A stretch of DNA of 64,000 nucleotides from Paenibacillus sp. JCM 10914 (GCF_001315105.1 NZ_BAZR01000002.1:1-64000); one strand, 5' to 3'; shown: positions 1 to 9,215, counted from the first letter of the stretch. A program made the numbers and translations. The notes: generated from the sequence alone by a model not told the origin.

Positions 1-2
1 AC

Positions 3-749
3 CAGTATCTACCGCGGCAGCAACAGGCTGTAAACGCGGGGACAACGCAAGGCACCAACATCCCCGCGTCAAACCTGGCAAGCGCTTCGGCGCAGCCCGT
101 TCCCGGCTTTACCCCCAATGTTCAGCCGCCGCAAGCAACTCCGATTACCGGTCTACCGGCAGCGGCAACCATAGTGTCTGGAGCTGGCGATTCGATTGCC
201 CAGCAGGATACGCTAAAGGGCGTGCTGCTTCAAGTGTTGGCCAGTCAGGATACGCCTCCTGCTCTTAAGGAGGCAGCTCAGCAATTCGTGCAGCATCTTA
301 CGGGACAGCAGCTACTGCTGAATACGGATCGAACAGCTCCATTCGCGCAGGTCACGATGTTCATACCACTCCACGGGGCAGATGGTGAGCAGACGGCTTC
401 GGTACATATTCAGTCGCGCAGGGGGCAGAAGGGTGAGCTGGATGCCGCCAATTGTCGGCTGTTGTTTGATCTCGATATGAAATTTCTAGGGCCAACCTTG
501 ATTGATGTCCAGGTAGTGGATCGGATCGTAAGTCTGCAATTTCGTAACGATCATGAGGTTGCTGCCGAACTGTTCGAAGGGCGGAAGCAGGAGCTGACGG
601 CCGCCGTCGAGTCCATCGGTTATCAGCTGTTGAGCGTTAGAACCGAGCCTTTGCCTGTCGCTTCCAAAGCTTCAATCGAGCCGGATGTTCAGGGCACGGC
701 AGCCGAATTCACTCCCCAATCCTACAAAGGGGTGGATCTTAGAATATGA
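3..749 (+). CDS. YlqG-like protein, FliK-like C-terminal domain (5' end cut by window edge)
   Basis: The reading frame is open from base 3 with no start codon required, so the gene begins before the window; a GTG at 174 is probably internal. The visible N-terminal part is rich in Pro, Gln, Ala and Thr and looks disordered. The last ~130 residues resemble the FliK hook-length C-terminal fold: a hydrophobic strand pattern around FLGPTLIDVQVVDRIVSLQF, then a helix with acidic and basic residues (EGRKQELTAAVESIGYQL). Position next to a ylqH-like gene matches B. subtilis ylqG-ylqH. The stop overlaps the next start by 4 nt (ATGA), suggesting translational coupling. The function is unknown; a role as partner of the neighbouring FlhB-like protein is inference. 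Confidence 0.75.
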   Translation, partial: QYLPRQQQAVNAGTTQGTNIPASNLASASAQPVPGFTPNVQPPQATPITGLPAAATIVSGAGDSIAQQDTLKGVLLQVLASQDTPPALKEAAQQFVQHLTGQQLLLNTDRTAPFAQVTMFIPLHGADGEQTASVHIQSRRGQKGELDAANCRLLFDLDMKFLGPTLIDVQVVDRIVSLQFRNDHEVAAELFEGRKQELTAAVESIGYQLLSVRTEPLPVASKASIEPDVQGTAAEFTPQSYKGVDLRI

Positions 750-1039
750 CTGCAGGGCAAACACCCGATCAAGCGATGAAAAAAGTCGTTGCTTTGAAAT
801 ATACCCCTGGCGAGAGCGAGGCTCCGATTGTCGTAGCCAAGGGAAAGGGAAAGCTCGCCGAGTCGATCCTCAGCAAAGCGATGGAACATGGCGTCCCGGT
901 ACAGGAGGATGCTGCGCTTGTAGAGATCTTATCCAAGCTGGACCTGGATCAGCAAATACCGGCTGAATTATACCAACTGGTAGCCGAGGTGTTAACTTAC
1001 GTGTACAGGCAGATGGACAGGCGAAGGAAGGGAGCATGA
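746..1039 (+). CDS. YlqH/FlhX-type small protein, FlhB C-terminal domain homologue
   Basis: A 97-residue protein homologous to the cytoplasmic C-terminal domain of the flagellar export protein FlhB/YscU. It corresponds to the part just after the NPTH autocleavage site: VALKYTPGESEAPIVVAKGKG here matches VAIKYDGSAMEAPQVLAKGQD of the full FlhB encoded at 35572-36660, and the end, PAELYQLVAEVLTYVYRQ, matches PGDLFQAVAEVLAYVYKL. The transmembrane part and the NPTH motif are absent. Known relatives are B. subtilis YlqH and the FlhX proteins of epsilon-proteobacteria, which resemble a pre-cleaved FlhB C-fragment. Its start overlaps the stop of the YlqG-like gene. Whether it acts in flagellar export here is not shown by the sequence. 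Confidence 0.85.
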   Translation: MTAGQTPDQAMKKVVALKYTPGESEAPIVVAKGKGKLAESILSKAMEHGVPVQEDAALVEILSKLDLDQQIPAELYQLVAEVLTYVYRQMDRRRKGA

Positions 1040-1046
1040 ATCGTGA

Positions 1047-1430
1047 ATGAATGTCCCTAATGGCAGGAAGGACAATCGAAAACTGAAAGGTGCGCTCGCG
1101 GAAACGGCTGCTGTCGCGAAGCTGATTGATGAAGGATATCGTGTACTGGAACGGAACTGGCGCTGCCGCACAGGTGAATTGGATATTATCGCCGATCAGG
1201 CGGGGATACTCGTATTCATAGAAGTTCGCAGCCGGACCGGCACAGCCAGTTTCGGCACACCATCCGAATCGGTGGATGCCCGCAAGATACTGCAAGTTCG
1301 CCAGACCGCGGAACAGTATATGTATCGCAAGCGCTGCAAGTATACTCAGATTCGCTTTGATGTCATCGCTGTCATGTTGAACGGAGATATGACGGTTTTT
1401 TCGATAGAACATATCCAGGATGCGTTCTAG
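1047..1430 (+). CDS. YraN family (UPF0102) protein, predicted endonuclease fold
   Basis: A 127-residue protein with the hallmark motifs of UPF0102: GALAETAAVAKLIDEGYRVLERNWRCRTGELDIIAD, then VFIEVRSR, which form the E...D...ExR arrangement of restriction-endonuclease-like folds, and RFDVIAV near the C-terminus. The start at 1047 follows an AAGGGAG ribosome site; an ATG at 1036 closes after four codons. It lies 7 nt after the ylqH-like gene, so it is probably cotranscribed, and it ends before a strong terminator. The family sits next to rnhB/comM in many bacteria, suggesting a nucleic-acid role, but its biochemical activity is not well established. Confidence 0.9.
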   Translation: MNVPNGRKDNRKLKGALAETAAVAKLIDEGYRVLERNWRCRTGELDIIADQAGILVFIEVRSRTGTASFGTPSESVDARKILQVRQTAEQYMYRKRCKYTQIRFDVIAVMLNGDMTVFSIEHIQDAF

Positions 1431-1462
1431 CTGAACATCGCGAGGATACGAGTAATATCAAG

Positions 1463-1500
1463 AGGAGTGAGGATAATGCATATCCTCACTCCTTCTTTTA
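1463..1500. terminator. Intrinsic terminator after yraN (likely bidirectional)
   Basis: A perfect 13-bp inverted repeat (1463-1475 with 1481-1493) and a 5-nt loop, followed by TCTTTTA on the + strand. It lies between yraN and the end of the convergent comM gene, so it could stop transcription from both sides. Confidence 0.85.
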
Positions 1501-1523
1501 TTATGAATGGCATCCAAGATGGC

Positions 1524-3128
1524 TTAACCAGACGTTTCTTCCATAGTTACATATTGCCGATCTAACTGGCGATACTGTATAGCTTCGGCAACATGCTGGC
1601 TTTGAATGGACTCAGCACCATCGATATCCGCAATCGTTCGTGCCAGTTTGAGAATTCGGTCATACGCCCGCATACTTAAGCCGAGTGTGTCGAGCGTTGC
1701 TTGCAGCATCTCAGCGGAAGCTTTGTCCAATACCGCAAATCTTCTTAAATAATTGCCGAACAATTCACTGTTTGAGCTAATGGGCAGCCGATGATATCGC
1801 GCTAATTGAATCGCTTGAGCCGCATAGACCTGATCCCGCATATGCGCAGACGTAATGGGTTTCGTGTCACTCGGCCACTCTTTGGGACGAGGGACTTCGA
1901 CCTGGAGATCGATTCGGTCCAGCAAAGGGCCGGAAATCTTCGCACGATACTGACTGATTCGGCCAACACTGCAACTGCAATGATGCTGAGGATGGTCGCT
2001 GCCATAATAACCGCACGGACAGGGGTTCATCGAGCATGCTAACATAAAATGTGCAGGAAACGTGAATACCGCGCGTGCGCGGCTAATCGTTACCTCGCGA
2101 TCCTCCAGCGGCTGCCGAAGCACTTCGAGTACATTTCTGGAGAACTCCGGTAGCTCGTCAAGAAACAGAATACCTTTGTGTGCCAGGCTGACTTCGCCAG
2201 GCTTGGGGATACTGCCTCCACCAACTAGCCCGCCAGTTGAAATGGTATGATGGGGTGCGCGAAAAGGACGGCCCTTCATGAGTCCGTCGGATTGTTTAAA
2301 CTTGCCGGCGGCACTGAATATTTTCGTGGTGGTTAGCGCTTCTTGTTCAGACAAAGGAGGAAGAATGCTCGGAAGACGTTTCATGAGCATCGTCTTACCT
2401 GTTCCGGGTGGACCGATGAGCATAATATTGTGCATACCCGCAGCAGCAATGGTCAGCGCCCGTTTAATATGCTGCTGGCCGATTACGTCCCGATAATCTT
2501 CAAGTGGCTCTGCGTAATTACTGTCGAACGCCTGCTCGTTCAAGCGAGCTGGCCGTTCATATAATAGTTTGGCAAGCGAGGCGGTTACAGGTGTAGATGA
2601 GGAGGCTTCCTGCTTCGCTTCGCTGGAGCCAAGTTGAATTAACTCCTGCAGATGCCTTAGAGCGTATACGTTAATTCCCCCGATTAATGCTGCTTCTGCA
2701 GCATTCTCCCACGGAAGAAGCACCCCGGTGAATCCATCCCGCTTGGCACGTTCCACCATGGGCAGAATACCGGTTACGGGCCGCAATGTACCGTCTAATG
2801 CGAGTTCCCCAATCGTTAGAATTTGCTCGGTTTCCTTGAATTGCAATTGCTCACTTGTCATTAAGATACCAAGCGCGGCGGCTAGATCAAAGGATGACCC
2901 TTCCTTGCGGAGATCTGCTGGTGCGAGATTGATGGTGATTCGTTTCAGCGGATAAGTGAATCCGCAATTTTTAATCGCTGCACGTACTCGTTCTACAGAT
3001 TCGCGGATGGAGGAATCCGGCAGACCGATGATGGCCGTTTGCGGGAGTCCATTAGCCAAATCGATCTCGACCTGGATAACAACCCCGTCAATGCCGTGCA
3101 GACATGCGCTATGCAATTTACCATACAT
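1524..3128 (-). CDS. comM: ComM/YifB family Mg-chelatase-like AAA+ ATPase
   Basis: About 534 residues. It starts with the family signature MYGKLHSACLHGIDG and an N-terminal Lon-protease-like (ChlI) domain. The AAA+ core has Walker A GPPGTGKT near residue 238, Walker B GILFLDELPEF, and MNPCPCGYYG, a conserved cysteine segment of the YifB family, before the C-terminal Mg-chelatase domain. In Gram-negative bacteria ComM is a branch-migration helicase that aids natural transformation; the role in Firmicutes is less clear. I chose the ATG at 3128 because an AGAGGTG ribosome site lies 9 nt upstream; an in-frame GTG at 3140 adds four residues. It is convergent with yraN. Confidence 0.92.
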   Translation of the reverse strand: MYGKLHSACLHGIDGVVIQVEIDLANGLPQTAIIGLPDSSIRESVERVRAAIKNCGFTYPLKRITINLAPADLRKEGSSFDLAAALGILMTSEQLQFKETEQILTIGELALDGTLRPVTGILPMVERAKRDGFTGVLLPWENAAEAALIGGINVYALRHLQELIQLGSSEAKQEASSSTPVTASLAKLLYERPARLNEQAFDSNYAEPLEDYRDVIGQQHIKRALTIAAAGMHNIMLIGPPGTGKTMLMKRLPSILPPLSEQEALTTTKIFSAAGKFKQSDGLMKGRPFRAPHHTISTGGLVGGGSIPKPGEVSLAHKGILFLDELPEFSRNVLEVLRQPLEDREVTISRARAVFTFPAHFMLACSMNPCPCGYYGSDHPQHHCSCSVGRISQYRAKISGPLLDRIDLQVEVPRPKEWPSDTKPITSAHMRDQVYAAQAIQLARYHRLPISSNSELFGNYLRRFAVLDKASAEMLQATLDTLGLSMRAYDRILKLARTIADIDGAESIQSQHVAEAIQYRQLDRQYVTMEETSG

Positions 3129-3515
3129 AAATAAAAGCACCTCTTCTCAAATATCGCTGGCGAAGAACTGTCTTCGTCCATGAATCGAAAAGGGTGCTTC
3201 CTCTATTTCGGTTAATGTATATAGCCCGTATTGTAAAAGCTGAGCGAAATTATGTCAATCGTCAGGTCATTCGTTATCAAGATTATATAGAAGGACTCCT
3301 TGATAAGCCCAGATATATCAACGGTTTAAGCTATTCAGTATACCAAGTCTCAGATGATTGCCATTTCTTCTGATTATGAGGATCAGGCAGTAACGGGAAG
3401 GAATGTGAATAGGCAACGCAAGGAGTTCAAGGGTAGAATCAGACTCGTAAATGATCCTCAGCTTTAATGCGGCAGAGGATCTTGTACAACATAAAGAATA
3501 TAAGGAGAGGGTTAC
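3129..3515. other. Intergenic stretch between comM and the sugar ABC cluster
   Basis: This 387-bp stretch must hold the divergent promoters of comM and the solute-binding gene, but I could not identify convincing boxes. An 8-bp inverted repeat TTATCAAG (3274-3281) / CTTGATAA (3299-3306) and a 7-bp repeat GATCCTC (3453-3459) / GAGGATC (3475-3481) are operator-like. A 52-codon + strand frame at 3215-3373 reads like plausible protein sequence but has no ribosome site, so I do not call it a gene. Confidence 0.5.
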
Positions 3516-5051
3516 ATGAAGATTTGGAATCGCAAGCTGGGGGTCATGGCGTTAGCAGCAGTGATGACTGGCGCACTATTGAGTGGATGCTCCAAGGAAG
3601 GAGGCGTTAAAGAGGCAAATCCTGAAAGCGCTAACGACAAGAAAGAAATCACGCTTCAGATGATGACATTCTCCCATACGAATTGGCCATATAAGGAGAG
3701 CTGGCCAATCTATCAATACTTGAAAGAAGAAACCGGGATTTCCTTTAAAGTTCAGCCTGTTATGAGCGATTATACCACCACCATGAATTTGGCGATATCC
3801 TCTGGGGAAATACCGGATTTGATGATGGTGAACAGCCTGAGCGCAGCTAATACGCACGGTGGAAGCGGAGCTTTTGTTGATTTCTTTGAACATTTGGATA
3901 CCATGCCGAACTATAAGAAATTTCTTGAGGAACACCCAGAGGTGAAAGCTGCCATTCTGTCTCCTGAAGGCAAGAACTTCTTCATGCCATTGTACGGTCC
4001 AGAACAGCAATCCAGACGGGCTTGGTTGTACCGTGATGATGTATTCAAGGAGCATAATTTGACTCCACCGACTACATACGAAGAACTGTATACGGTTGCT
4101 AAGGAGTTGAAGTCTTTATATCCGGATAGCTTTCCGATTGCTGTCTTTAACGGCTTAAGCCCGCTAATCAATATGGCGCCGGCATTCAATACGGATAGCG
4201 GTTACTTCTATGACTACGAGACCGGAGAGTGGCGTTACGGACCGACGGAAGACAATTACAAAGTCATGGTTGAATACATGAATAAGTTCTACCAGGAGGG
4301 GCTTGTTGCACCCGATTTCATGGCCCATAAACGTAAGCAGTTCAATGATTTGCTATTACAGAACAAATCGTTTATCGCAAGCGACTACATCGGTATTATG
4401 GATGAGCTTCCGTTAATGCTCGGAGATCAAGCGGGTGAGTTTAGTCTTGATTACATGGTACCTCCAATCGGAACACCTGACGGTAAGTCTCAGAATGTGT
4501 TTGCCGGTTTGTCGGGGGACGGGTTTGCTGTCTATTCGAATTCGAAAGAGAAGGAAGCGCTACTGGAGTACCTAGATTTCTTGTTCTCACCAGAAGGAAT
4601 TGAGCTGGCCACGTGGGGCAAGGAAGGCGAAACGTACACGCTAGAGAATGGTGTGCGTAAGTTTAACGAGGATTACAAGGAATATGGTGACCTGAGAACC
4701 AAGACCGGAATTGCAACAGTCGGCGCTCATATGGTGCTGGATATGACGGCTTTTGATTCCATGTATTCACCAAAAATGCAGGCAGCCATGAAGATAGCTC
4801 CTGACCATGAAACCAGAGCGCAGCCAAGACTTGCTTACACGAATGAAGAGAATGAAGTGATCAGCATGGTTGGCGCTACGGTGAAGAAGTTTCATGAAGA
4901 GCAAATATCCAAATTCATTCTCGGACAGAAGAAGATGGACGAATGGGATGCTTACGTGAATGAAATCAATAAATTAGGCGTTCAGCAAGTGCTTGACGTT
5001 CATAAAAATGCATACGAGCGGACTCAGAAGTTCTTGAATGAAGGTCATTGA
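3516..5051 (+). CDS. Extracellular solute-binding lipoprotein of a LplA/YtcQ-type sugar ABC importer
   Basis: A 511-residue type-1 solute-binding protein. It begins with a lipoprotein signal peptide (MKIWNRKLGVMALAAVMTG...) and lipobox LLSGC with the lipidated Cys at residue 25, so it is predicted to be anchored outside the membrane. The body has features of large Firmicutes LplA/YtcQ proteins, such as GEIPDLMMVN and the late SPEGIELATWG segment. The start has a good AAGGAGAGG ribosome site. The gene overlaps the upstream end of the permease region and forms an operon with two permeases but, as is usual for this family, no ATPase; a shared MsmX-like ATPase elsewhere is the likely energy source. 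The substrate, probably an oligosaccharide, cannot be read from the sequence. Confidence 0.92.
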   Translation: MKIWNRKLGVMALAAVMTGALLSGCSKEGGVKEANPESANDKKEITLQMMTFSHTNWPYKESWPIYQYLKEETGISFKVQPVMSDYTTTMNLAISSGEIPDLMMVNSLSAANTHGGSGAFVDFFEHLDTMPNYKKFLEEHPEVKAAILSPEGKNFFMPLYGPEQQSRRAWLYRDDVFKEHNLTPPTTYEELYTVAKELKSLYPDSFPIAVFNGLSPLINMAPAFNTDSGYFYDYETGEWRYGPTEDNYKVMVEYMNKFYQEGLVAPDFMAHKRKQFNDLLLQNKSFIASDYIGIMDELPLMLGDQAGEFSLDYMVPPIGTPDGKSQNVFAGLSGDGFAVYSNSKEKEALLEYLDFLFSPEGIELATWGKEGETYTLENGVRKFNEDYKEYGDLRTKTGIATVGAHMVLDMTAFDSMYSPKMQAAMKIAPDHETRAQPRLAYTNEENEVISMVGATVKKFHEEQISKFILGQKKMDEWDAYVNEINKLGVQQVLDVHKNAYERTQKFLNEGH

Positions 5052-5074
5052 TTGGCGCTAAAGGAGGATGTGAT

Positions 5075-5994
5075 TTGCAAGCACCCAGACAACCGAATTT
5101 TCTCCGTAGAGTAAGACGGGATAAATACTTATTGCTGCTGGTTCTGCCCTGTGTTTTATATTATGTCATTTTCAAATATGTGCCGATTTTCGGGGTTTCC
5201 ATCGCTTTCTTGGATTACAACTTGTTTAAGGGCATCACCGAGAGTGACTGGGTTGCTTTAAATATTTCAAGATGTTTTTTAATACGCCGGATTTCTGGCC
5301 TGTGCTGCGGAATACGTTCCTGTTGGGACTTTATAAGCTTGTATTTGGATTCCCCGCACCGATTATTCTGGCTCTGCTCATCAATGAGGTGAGAAAATCA
5401 TTCATGAAGCGGTTCGTGCAGACAGTCAGTTATCTCCCGCACTTTATTTCCAACGTCGTTGTCGCGGGAATTGCGGTTATGTTCCTGTCTCCGACAAGCG
5501 GCATGATCAACCAATTGATCAGTGCCGTCGGTCTTGATAGGATCAATTTTTTGGTTGAAGCATCCTGGTTTAGAACCATTTACATTACGACGGATGTGTG
5601 GCAGCACATCGGATGGGGCACGATTATTTATCTTGCCGCATTAACTGCCATCGATCCGCAATTGTATGAGGCGGCACGAATGGATGGAGCAAACCGGTGG
5701 AGACAGACGATGAACATTACACTTCCTGGTATTGCCCCGGCGATTGTTATTATTCTTATACTGGATATCGGTAAAATATTGGAGATCGGCTTTGAGAAAG
5801 TATATTTGCTGGCTACGCCGGCTACCTACGAAACGGCAGATATTATTTCAACCTATGTCTACCGGGTGGGTCTAACCCAAGGTAATTACAGTTATGCCAC
5901 AGCCATAGACTTGTTTACCGGCATTATCAGCTTCATATTTATCATTGCAGCGAATTCATTCAGCCGTCGGGTCAGTGGAAGCAGCATATGGTAG
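5075..5994 (+). pseudogene. LplB-type sugar ABC permease, single-base frameshift
   Basis: A binding-protein-dependent sugar permease of the LplB/YtcP group with six predicted membrane helices and the EAA loop YEAARMDGANRWRQTMNITLPGI. It is split between two frames: 5075 to ~5262 and ~5263 to 5994. At the junction the DNA reads GCTTTAAATATTTCAAG; one extra A would give LKYFKMFFNTPDF, the expected continuation. The restored length is 306 residues, normal for the family. The TTG at 5075 is the best start because AAAGGAGG ends 7 nt before it; the frame itself is open a little further up. Either a true recent mutation or, more likely given four similar cases in this window, a sequencing error. Confidence 0.85.
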
Positions 5995-6007
5995 GGGAGG
6001 ATCTGCA

Positions 6008-6871
6008 GTGAAACAAAAATTTAATTGGTTTGACGTACTGAACGCGGTCATATTATGCGGGGTCGTCGTTGCGTGTCTGTACCCATTTGTATATATGTTG
6101 GCCGTATCGTTAAGTGATTCGGCATCCATTGCTAAAGGTCAAGTATGGCTTTGGCCGAAGGGATTTAATATCGATATGTATCAGTACGTGTTCGAAGATG
6201 GCCGCGTAATGAAAGGTTACAAGAACACATTGATTTATGTCATATTGGGTACGGCAATATCTCTAATTGTAACGGCGCTTGGCGCGTATGCTTTGTCCAA
6301 GACGAAAATGGTCATGTGTAAACCGATTTTGCTGATGATCGTATTCACGATGTTCTTTGGCGGCGGCATGATTCCGACCTTTCTGGTCGTAAAAGAGCTT
6401 GGGTTGGTTAATACCGTGTGGGGCATGGTGCTTCCAGGTGCGGTAGGTACGTGGAATCTCCTGATTATGCGAACCTTCTTCATAGGGATGCCGCAAGAGC
6501 TTGAGGAATCAGGGAAAATAGACGGCTTGTCTGAGATTGGGATTTTCTTTCGGATCATATTGCCTCTTTCGAAGCCGGTATTAGCAACGATCGGATTGTA
6601 TTATGCCGTGGGTATGTGGAATAACTTCATGGGTCCACTGCTGTACCTTCGGGATGCAGACCTGCAGCCACTACAAGTTATTTTAAGGAATATTGTATTA
6701 TCCGGGCAGCTTATCGGTAGTGAAGGTCCGATTATCGGTGATACGGTCGTTGTAGAGGATGGGCTTAAATTCGCCACGATCATGGTATCGACTTTGCCGA
6801 TCCTGATGGTGTATCCGTTCATACAGAAGTATTTTGTTAAAGGAGCCTTAATCGGCTCCGTTAAGGGTTAA
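6008..6871 (+). CDS. LplC/YtcP-type sugar ABC permease
   Basis: A 287-residue inner permease subunit with six predicted membrane segments and the MalG-type EAA loop LEESGKIDGLSEIGIFFRIILPLSKPVLATI, which contacts the ATPase. The end FIQKYFVKGALIGSVKG is typical of LplC/YtcP/YesQ proteins. The GTG at 6008 is preceded by AGGGGAGG and is chosen over an in-frame start at 5945, which would overlap the preceding permease by 50 nt. It completes the lipoprotein-permease-permease set. The last codons contain a small GGAGCC/GGCTCC hairpin and the stop is followed at once by a 12-bp GC palindrome. Confidence 0.92.
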   Translation: MKQKFNWFDVLNAVILCGVVVACLYPFVYMLAVSLSDSASIAKGQVWLWPKGFNIDMYQYVFEDGRVMKGYKNTLIYVILGTAISLIVTALGAYALSKTKMVMCKPILLMIVFTMFFGGGMIPTFLVVKELGLVNTVWGMVLPGAVGTWNLLIMRTFFIGMPQELEESGKIDGLSEIGIFFRIILPLSKPVLATIGLYYAVGMWNNFMGPLLYLRDADLQPLQVILRNIVLSGQLIGSEGPIIGDTVVVEDGLKFATIMVSTLPILMVYPFIQKYFVKGALIGSVKG

Positions 6872-6890
6872 GCGGCCGGCCGCACACCTG

Positions 6891-9134
6891 TTATTTCCGG
6901 ATTCGATGAGTCTTCCGGTAATCACCAGGTGTCTGGCCGGTTATTTTTTTGAACATGCGGATGAAAGAGGTCACATTACGGTACCCGATGCGACTTCCTA
7001 CTTCGGCGACAGGAATATTATTCGACTCCAGGAGCTTTTTCGCTTTGGTGATCCGGATCGCATTAAGCTGATCGCTGAAATTGCTTCCCGTCTTCTCTTT
7101 GATATAACCGGACAGGTAAGTAGGCGACATATTCAGCTTATGGGCCAATTGTTCGAGCGATATTTCCTCTGCATAATGAGATTCCAAATAGTGAATAACG
7201 TATTGAATGATATCGTAGTGCTCCTCACGTTTTATGCGGATCGCATGGGCAGCATAGGATAACTCGCTATGAAGAGCTTCCCGGTATTGCTCCGTAGTGA
7301 TGCAGTAAGCGAACATATCCAACGAATCGGTACGAGAATCCGTATCGATCTTTAGCAACTCCATCGTTCTTCTCATCCGGTTGGACACAGACCAAGCAAA
7401 TTGATGTAGTTGTTCCGCTGTCGCATGCTGCCGCTGCAAACGTTCGATAGCCCGGTCGACGAGATGTAGACAGCTTGCTTCATTCCCCGCCTGCAGATTA
7501 ACATAGAACTCATGCTCTTGTTCGGCAGTGAAACCTACGGCTTCGATTGTCGGCTCTTTCTCCCATATAATTTGCGTCTCCTCGATCGGCATCGCTTGTT
7601 GAAAGAGCGCCATCGCTTCTGCGTATGCCTGGTCGAAGCTCGAAGTTTGTTGAAATACGGAGGAGACGGTAATCGTAACCAGGTACGAAGTGCGATCATG
7701 GTCGAATATCTGTGCTAATCTGTTCAGGCACCGTTGTACTTCTGCCGACTTATCACCTGTATATACAATCGATAATATCTGGTTGCTCTCCATCTGCAGC
7801 GTGTGCGATAGCGGGAACGTATCTTGGACCTGGAGTTCAATGATCTCTTTAATCTTGCCAGTGGTTCTATTCAACCGATCCTTAGACACTTGTGATGAGG
7901 TTTGTCTGTACCGGAGTCCATATACTATCACCATGAAATCACCGTCGCTTACCCATAGATCGTTGGAGGCCCTCGCGTCAATCTCGATATTTTTGAAGCG
8001 GGCCATGTAATTGTAACTCGTCAACAGCGGTTTGGTATGATCCATCCACTCATTGATGGCGATGCGTTCACGTTGTAAACCGTTTAGGTGGCTGGCGATT
8101 TTGTTGAATTCCGAAATGGTGCTAGAGAAAACTTCACTGTCCGATTGATCAAGCCCTGTAATGATACGCTTCAGAGGAAGATTAATTTGACGGGTGAAGA
8201 ACCACGATGCGAGAATCCCGATCAACAGGGTAGAGGCAAACAGCAGGATGGCGATCCAATTCATGCGGCTGATGCTCTGATTCATTTCACTATGCGGAAT
8301 AACGGACACGTAGGTTAGACCAGAACGGGATCCTTGCTCGAAAAAATAATACGAACCTTCGCTCATCATCCATTCGGATTGACCATCCCAGGCAGGTAAT
8401 GACTTCTCTGTTGCACTCGGTGCAGACTCGAACAAGACGGTTCCGGACGTATCCAGCAACAGAAACCTGGAACCCGTCATTCCTTGATAAGACTCATACC
8501 AATTTTGCATATTTACGAACGCAATGATCTCCCACGCATTATTCGGAACATTCGTCGTGAGGGGAAGCAACAGCATCTCCTTCTTATCCGGTCCGATGGC
8601 GAAGGGCCGACTCGGCAAAATCTGAAGAAACCCGGTTGCGTCATGTCCGCGTTTCCAGAACTCAAGGGGATAGGATTCGCTTGTATAATAATGCGCGAAC
8701 ATCCGATCGTCATTGACGATACCGTCACGCTCCAGCAGAAACGAATGATTGCGGTAATAAACCATAACATTATTCAAATGGTAGAAGGGCTGTGAGACCA
8801 AGGTTCGAATTTGGTTCGTGACCATGTCCACTTGGAGGTAATCGATCATCATCTTCCCGCCAGTATCTGCTTGACGACTAATATTACCGACATATTCATC
8901 ATGCTGTAGATTGAGGAGAAGGCTCTTCCAAGTCGAATATTGCTTCTCGAAGTTATCCACCGTATTGCGAATGAGTGTCAGATTGTATTTCACAATCTCG
9001 TTGTTTACATGTCGGGTATAGAAGGTCATTGACCAGATATTATAGGAGGACAACAGCACGATCACAATTAGAAAATAAAGGAGCATTTTGACGAACAAGG
9101 AATTACGAGGAAAAGCTAACTGCAATAGTTTCAT
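6891..9134 (-). CDS. Membrane-bound AraC-family sensor-regulator (YesN/YtdP-like)
   Basis: A 747-residue protein. A first membrane helix near residues 14-33 (LFVKMLLYFLIVIVLLSSY), a large outside domain of about 250 residues, a second helix around MNWIAILLFASTLLIGILASWFF followed by a HAMP-like stretch (TRQINLPLKRIITGLDQSD), a middle cytoplasmic region, and a C-terminal AraC DNA-binding domain: ISLEQLAHKLNMSPTYLSGY and VAEVGSRIGYRNVTSFIRMF. Such single-chain sensors normally control the adjacent sugar ABC operon, here convergent. The ATG at 9134 has AAGGAG 9 nt upstream; the longer frame to 9419 is excluded because it would run through an intergenic region with a + strand gene. A CcpA-like box lies upstream at 9202-9215. 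Confidence 0.93.
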   Translation of the reverse strand: MKLLQLAFPRNSLFVKMLLYFLIVIVLLSSYNIWSMTFYTRHVNNEIVKYNLTLIRNTVDNFEKQYSTWKSLLLNLQHDEYVGNISRQADTGGKMMIDYLQVDMVTNQIRTLVSQPFYHLNNVMVYYRNHSFLLERDGIVNDDRMFAHYYTSESYPLEFWKRGHDATGFLQILPSRPFAIGPDKKEMLLLPLTTNVPNNAWEIIAFVNMQNWYESYQGMTGSRFLLLDTSGTVLFESAPSATEKSLPAWDGQSEWMMSEGSYYFFEQGSRSGLTYVSVIPHSEMNQSISRMNWIAILLFASTLLIGILASWFFTRQINLPLKRIITGLDQSDSEVFSSTISEFNKIASHLNGLQRERIAINEWMDHTKPLLTSYNYMARFKNIEIDARASNDLWVSDGDFMVIVYGLRYRQTSSQVSKDRLNRTTGKIKEIIELQVQDTFPLSHTLQMESNQILSIVYTGDKSAEVQRCLNRLAQIFDHDRTSYLVTITVSSVFQQTSSFDQAYAEAMALFQQAMPIEETQIIWEKEPTIEAVGFTAEQEHEFYVNLQAGNEASCLHLVDRAIERLQRQHATAEQLHQFAWSVSNRMRRTMELLKIDTDSRTDSLDMFAYCITTEQYREALHSELSYAAHAIRIKREEHYDIIQYVIHYLESHYAEEISLEQLAHKLNMSPTYLSGYIKEKTGSNFSDQLNAIRITKAKKLLESNNIPVAEVGSRIGYRNVTSFIRMFKKITGQTPGDYRKTHRIRK

Positions 9135-9201
9135 TACATGAATCTCCTTATGTATACGCTTACTAGGGTCCCCAACCATTCTACTGGATAGAAGGACAAG
9201 G

Positions 9202-9215
9202 ATAAAGCGTTTTAT
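9202..9215. promoter_or_regulatory. CcpA (cre)-like box upstream of the AraC-type regulator
   Basis: The near-palindrome ATAAAGCGTTTTAT matches 11 of 14 positions of the cre consensus TGWAARCGYTWNCW, with a perfect central AAGCGTTT. It lies 68 bp upstream of the regulator's start codon. This is a motif match only. Confidence 0.35.

Noticed and set aside
870..1412. A 180-codon minus-strand frame opposite the ylqH-like gene and yraN
   Set aside because: Cys- and Arg-rich, no ribosome site, no family resemblance; both genes beneath it are well supported.
3215..3373. A 52-codon + strand frame upstream of the solute-binding gene
   Set aside because: Reads somewhat like protein but lacks a ribosome site and recognisable relatives; kept only as a comment.
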